In this document: positions 59,595-64,000 of the stretch, in pieces
How positions within the stretch are numbered: the first letter of the stretch is position 1
Layout: the number at the start of each line of letters is the position of its first letter
Assembly: GCA_037176885.1 (NCBI GenBank)
Contig: JAWWNJ010000110.1
Location: 62,001 to 126,000, forward strand
Length of the DNA: 64,000 nt
Reading direction: 5' to 3'
Source: Favolaschia claudopus
Taxonomy: Eukaryota > Basidiomycota > Agaricomycetes > Agaricales > Mycenaceae
Program-made: the position numbers and the translations under genes
Notes under the pieces: generated by a model
What the model saw: only the letters and a program-made list of their open reading frames with translations
What the model was told of the DNA's origin: nothing
Databases searched by the model: none

Positions 59595-61602
59595 CTACTC
59601 CACGATTACGTATCTAAACTCATTCAGAACCATCTCCGCCAGTTCCCTAACGTGGTGACGGCTTTCCCTAGAGTACACCAAGAAATACGCCAGTACAACG
59701 CAAAGCCCCGACGCGGGATCGGGCACCGTCGCACCTGGAGCGTATAGAACGACACCCCGCGCGATATGCGCCCCAAGATCAGGCCGACGGTTGACTAGCG
59801 CTCCGCATGCGTCTTCCGAGACATAGGTTCCGCCGTGGGATGGCTGGATAAATACCACCTGACACCAATACTGGGAGCCATCCTCCCGACTGGGGAAGCT
59901 GAACGGAGTAGCGATGATGGAAAGACGAGCAGTGTCTCGGACACAAGCCAGAAGAGGAACAGCGTAGAAATCCACGCCGTATGTGTGGATCGTCGAAAAC
60001 GAACAGCCAACGCCGGGAACGCGCGCGTTGATCTCCAACAAGAAGCAGGAAGGTTTGCCGGAGGCGGGAGAGATGCGATCGTGCAAGTCGACCAATCCTG
60101 TTTCGTCGGCACGATATTCTCTTGCCGAGTCCTTCAGTCGACCCTCGATGTGATATAATCCCCAAGTGAAGCCCAAATCAAGGAGGGTCTTGTGTAAAGA
60201 GCTGCGAACAATCTCGCGTTCAGCGGGGCTGAGGTTGGATGGGGTGAGTTCTCCGGTTTCAAAGAAGGCAGCATCAGAGCCGGCTCCGGCGAGATCTCCT
60301 TCGCTGGGAAAGTCGTCGGTCAACTCGAAGAAGAGGATTTTGCCGTCCAGAAGAACAAAATTGGCATCGAATTCCGGACCCGAAATATAAGTCTCGACGA
60401 TGACCACGTTTCCGTGGCGCACAGAATTAACCCGTGCGATGGAGTTGAATAACTCAGCATTGTTGTTCACTTTCGCCACACCCTCCGATGCAAACCCACT
60501 GATAGGTTTGACAATCGCCGGATAGTGAACGACGAACGGCTCAACTGCATTGTCCACATGTTGCCGCGCATCATCCACCCCAGCAAAGCGGAAGAGCCGG
60601 AAGTCGTTTGCCTGGTCGTCGGCCTGGAACTGACGCATCGCATACTTGTCGGTGGAAATTTCATGTGCACGGACTGGTGCGGCAGGGAGCTCCAGGATAT
60701 GAGCTGCCTGGGCAGTCGCGACGAGGTACCGATCGTGCGCAGTAAAGATCCCATCCACCTTGTCCCATCCGTTGTATCCGCGAACCGCAGCAGCGATACG
60801 CTCCGGTAATTGTGCGTCGAAAGTCAAGTCGACGTGAATGAGGGCTTCGCAGAAACCGGCTGCGTTTTCAGGATTTTCGAGCCAGTGTTTCTGGCCTTGG
60901 GGTCCCAAAACGATGAGACGAACGTTGAGATCTTTTACGGCCTGGATGAAACCGATCCCTGCATAAGTAAGTTGACTTCAGTATACGAAATTGCCAGGAA
61001 TCCTGTTACTCACCCATCTGCAAATGCGGATAGCCTTCGACGAGAACAACATGGTATCGTGGGGCCGGGGATGAGAGGAGCCAGCGGAAATTGAGACGCG
61101 CTAGGAGTTCTCCCTCTGCCGCTGCCAATTGATCTGCAGGGAGTACGAGACCTGCGGCTGCAGCCCCGATAATGGCACAAAGGTTGTCCTTTGACAAACA
61201 CGGTTTAATCTCCCGCTCCAACACGGAAAAGCCAACAATCTCTTCTGCAAAGGGAAAATCCAGCAGACGCCTCTCGAAGAAGTTCTTGCGTGGCAAAAAA
61301 CCGGGCGCCCTGCACAAAATAAGCTTGATGAAGCGTGGGGACGCCACTCCGAGCGCGATGTATCTCGCGAAGAACCGCTGTGCGCTATCTTCTGGTGCGG
61401 CTGAGATGGGCTGGCTGTGCTCTGCGTTCGTTGAATTGGTACGCAAAGTCACGTCGACAGTTTGAAAATGGGCGAAAGGGTCATTGACCCGCCAGAGAGC
61501 TTCGACTGGGTCTGCGAAAGAATTGAGCTGTTTTGAGTGAATATGGACGAAGGCAAAAAACCCACCGTAGCCAGGTAAGCTGAGAAGTGTGCTGAATTGC
61601 AT
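59595..61602 (-). CDS. ATP-grasp carboxylate-amine ligase B (carnosine synthase-like)
   Basis: Paralogue of ligase A. Start ATG 61602: MQFSTLLSLPGY, a phase-1 intron, then DPVEALWRVN. The second intron splits LQMG-IGFIQAVKDLNV at the same place as in ligase A. Core motifs: HDRYLVATAQAA, EISTDKYAMR, YPAIVKPISGFASEGV, VETYISGPEFDANF, ELTDDFPSEGD, WGLYHIEGR, EINARVPGVG and YGVDFYAVPLL. About 640-660 residues, ending YVIVE-stop at 59595. The two copies are similar along their whole length by eye, but the linker and N-terminal domain differ more, so they may prefer different substrates or act in sequence. No truncation seen. Confidence 0.9.
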
Positions 61603-61984
61603 TATCGAGTAGTCGTTGATGGAGCAGTGTGCGTAGATCGAATTGAGACTCGGAGGAAAGACCCCATTATTATATCCGAATGCACGTTCGAAAGCGTCCC
61701 GCCGAAAGCAAAACTCAAGGCCGTGTCCCAACACCGCCGCTCAGAATCTTGTCAGAATCAGAGGAGATAATTTAAGCGCCCAACGCGCCTATCACGATTG
61801 TTTGGCGCCCAAAATATGGAGTATGTATCTGGAGGTATCTGGTTGTATAGTAAAAACGAATATTACTCACGTTACCGACTAAGAATTCTCTTGCCATGAT
61901 CGTCTTCCCTTTTTGGATTATTCCTGAACATTTAGAATGATTTAGCAATAGCGTTGTAAGCTCAACTCGGGCAGAAGCGGTACA
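61603..61984. other. Upstream region of ligase B
   Basis: Contains a minus-strand frame that could be a short spliced transcript starting inside the left arm of the 66 bp inverted repeat (MVGTFDFAAT joined to GIIQKGKTIMAREFLVGN). No family recognised. Confidence 0.3.
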
Positions 61985-62050
61985 TACAGTTGCGGCAAAA
62001 TCAAATGTCCCTACCATAAAAGGAAATTTAGATCAATCTCGACCTTTTGC
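61985..62050 (+). repeat. 66 bp perfect inverted repeat, left arm
   Basis: Exact reverse complement of 62305-62370. On the minus strand it contains TTTCCTTTT-ATG-GTAGGGACA, i.e. a start codon with upstream sequence, reading MVGTFDFAATV. Confidence 0.93.
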
Positions 62051-62304
62051 TACATTATTGGAGGTTTTGGTTCGAACAGAGCACGTAGGATGATAGTCTG
62101 GCATTTGATATGGTACAGCATTGACCTAAACAAATTTTGCTGGGGCTTTTTCCGCGGTGTTTGCCTCAGATTATATTCAGATGGCTGGAGCCAAAAGTCG
62201 CTCAATACTGGGTCAAATCAAAAGATTGAAAGTCCAGGGTAGATTCTACTGGTTCCCTCACTCCTTCTGGCACCAAACATCCGCTTCAGAGTATGTGTGG
62301 TTGG

Positions 62305-62370
62305 GCAAAAGGTCGAGATTGATCTAAATTTCCTTTTATGGTAGGGACATTTGATTTTGCCGCAACTGTA
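62305..62370 (-). repeat. 66 bp perfect inverted repeat, right arm
   Basis: Exact reverse complement of 61985-62050, 254 bp away. On the plus strand the same ATG reads MVGTFDFAATVGIIAIAWPL and then RVKRFICTWR-stop, a short hydrophobic peptide. The arms thus fire outward or inward the same leader and start codon. Confidence 0.93.
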
Positions 62371-62861
62371 GGTATCATTGCAATTGCTTGGCCGCTGATC
62401 AGAGTCAAGAGATTCATTTGTACCTGGCGCTGACTAGAAAACGTATTGCCGCAAATCGAACACGTATAATGTCCGGGAGCCCGACCCTGTAATATTGTCA
62501 ATGGCGACCGCGACTTGACATTCGCCGAGCGACGTCGTTGCCTTCTGTAGCTAGAAATTCTCAGCACACCGAAGCCGCCCGAGGAGTCTTGGAGCAGGAC
62601 GCGAACGAATGGCCGATGGCGGGCATGCGACACTCTTTTATTCCTTGGACATCTTGATCCATAGAGAATTTTCACCAGAGTTCTCTTTGACAAACCCACG
62701 TTAGCCGAATCCGGAGTTTCATTCTTCAGATCTTTTTCCATGTTTCTATTGAACTGGCTCGTCTCGCCGCTTAAAATGAATTGAGATGTCCTGGTTACGA
62801 TTAGTTTTCGGTGCTGAGGGTGAAGAGAGCTCACATAACGAAAAATGATACGTGCCCCCAT
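62371..62861 (-). CDS. Doubtful open frame with a CxxC finger-like motif
   Basis: The minus-strand frame is Arg/Ser-rich and contains HYTCSICGNTFSSQRQ, like the first half of a C2H2 finger, followed by a possible donor. No His pair was found downstream. It might be a relic of a regulator gene, or noise. Confidence 0.18.
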
Positions 62862-63092
62862 TTGCTCAGTTAAATTGGGGTAACATTAGACAATTCCAAC
62901 CACATGTGTAGGATTGAAAACCTTTGGTTAGCGCACGCCGCAGTATACAGTATCCAGTCCAGTGCAAGCTAACGGGACGGAAAATCCGCCATCATATTGA
63001 TACAGCAAAAGCGTCAGCGAAAGGCTGACACACACGATACTTACAGTACATTACATGGATCCTCAAAGAGAAGGACAACTTGCATCAAGGAC

Positions 63093-64000
63093 TCAAATTG
63101 CATCGCCCTTGATCGGCACACATAGATGCTAGGAACCGCGGTCAACGGCAAAAAGCGAAAAACTGAAGCTTTGGCGCACATTTTTCGTTTCCGCGTGAAA
63201 TCGTTTGTGCACCTGAGTGCGGCAGTTCCAACCATACCTATGATAACAATGGGAATCGTTCAAGATATGCAGCCGTGAGGTATGATGCTGACCAACAATT
63301 CTCTGGTGGGGTCCAGCCTCCTAAGAAGAATTTATGCGTCCAGTGTCTTGGAAAGCAAAGAAAGTATACCCAACAAACCTTTGATTCTTTCGTCAAGAAA
63401 CCATATCCACAGATGTTCCTCCAGAAATTTAACCAAGCATGCATTGCAGTACGAATCCGTTCGCATCCAGCCATCAAACTCGGGACTGGTACGCATTGTG
63501 AATGAAAAGAGATCGCCGATAAAGGATGCCAAGTTCTCTGGTTGAGCAAGTTGTGCTGTGGCAGCATAGAAAGGTTGAGTGATGGTAGGGTTCTGCTTTA
63601 GATTGTTCTTTAGTAGATTGGGGAGGTAGATGGGGAACCGATCCCAGTCTGCGAATCGTATTACATGTTTATTCAAAACTTCATTATGAAAAGCCTCGAA
63701 ATTACACTCACTTGCTTCTGTGTATAACTGTAGACCCCCAGGAGCTGCGCATTTCGAGCCTGCACCCAATGTATCATCGAAACGCACCCATAGAGTGATT
63801 CTACGCACATGTATCATTGGGCCCGTTAACTTGATCTAAAACCCACTTCGACACCGGGTCCTCGTCTTTCGGGGGCGTTACCTTGCGCATCGTCCAGATA
63901 CTTTCCAACGGTAGTGAGAAGTAACGAGAGAACAGCTTCAGATCGACATCGTCGTCGTCGAAATCCGGAAATTCCAGATCTTCTTCAAGGATATCGTAGG
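63093..64000 (-). CDS. CHFR-like E3 ubiquitin ligase, C-terminal part (runs off the window)
   Basis: Only 3' exons are inside the window; the 5' part lies beyond 64000. From the edge: an acidic stretch (DLEFPDFDDDDVDL), WVLDQVNGPNDTCSKC, WDRFPIYLPNLLKNNLKQNP, YCNACLVKFLEEHLWIWFLD, then NCWYGWNCRTQVHKRFHAET, KNHLCVPIKGDAI and TGA at 63093-63095. The CWYG-NCRTQ-H-H-NHxC block matches the C-terminal PBZ-type zinc finger of CHFR-like checkpoint ligases, and the Cys pairs before it fit their cysteine-rich region. FHA and RING domains, if present, would be upstream. Five exons join in phase. Probably a housekeeping neighbour marking the end of the cluster. Confidence 0.7.

Overview
The window looks like nuclear DNA of a basidiomycete fungus, most likely an Agaricomycete. 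Genes are split by many 45-75 bp introns, MYND-finger, DUF6532-like and cytochrome P450 genes sit among degenerate repeats, and no operon-like packing is seen. All coding calls below come from splicing by eye, so exon borders are inferences unless the reading frame and family motifs force them.

Layout. 1-16.5 kb is gene-poor: a diverged tandem duplication, two small hypothetical genes near 2-3 kb, a purine-rich non-coding tract with a minisatellite (6.4-6.9 kb), relics of a MYND gene, and copies of a tRNA-derived SINE. 16.56-25.06 kb is a large palindrome: two 2.4 kb arms with only two substitutions seen, around a 3.7 kb spacer. Each arm carries one complete gene copy with faint RNase III resemblance. 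The spacer holds a clearer RNase III-like gene and a frameshifted DUF6532 gene. 25-31.7 kb is again repeat-rich. 31.7-42.2 kb holds ordinary genes: a short-chain dehydrogenase, a single-pass membrane protein, a pRiA4 ORF-3/MYND protein and a P450.

45.6-61.6 kb is the most interesting part, a compact seven-gene metabolic cluster: an O-acetylhomoserine sulfhydrylase-like PLP enzyme, two paralogous carnosine-synthase-like ATP-grasp ligases, a POT/PTR peptide transporter, a PhzF-like protein, a homoserine O-acetyltransferase and a D-amino-acid oxidase. No NRPS or PKS is present. The set suggests that homoserine is acetylated, gamma-substituted by the PLP enzyme, and joined by amide bonds through the ATP-grasp ligases, with PhzF-like and DAAO tailoring and PTR transport. 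That pathway is inference; the enzyme families are well supported. The right edge holds the 3' part of a CHFR-like ubiquitin ligase gene.
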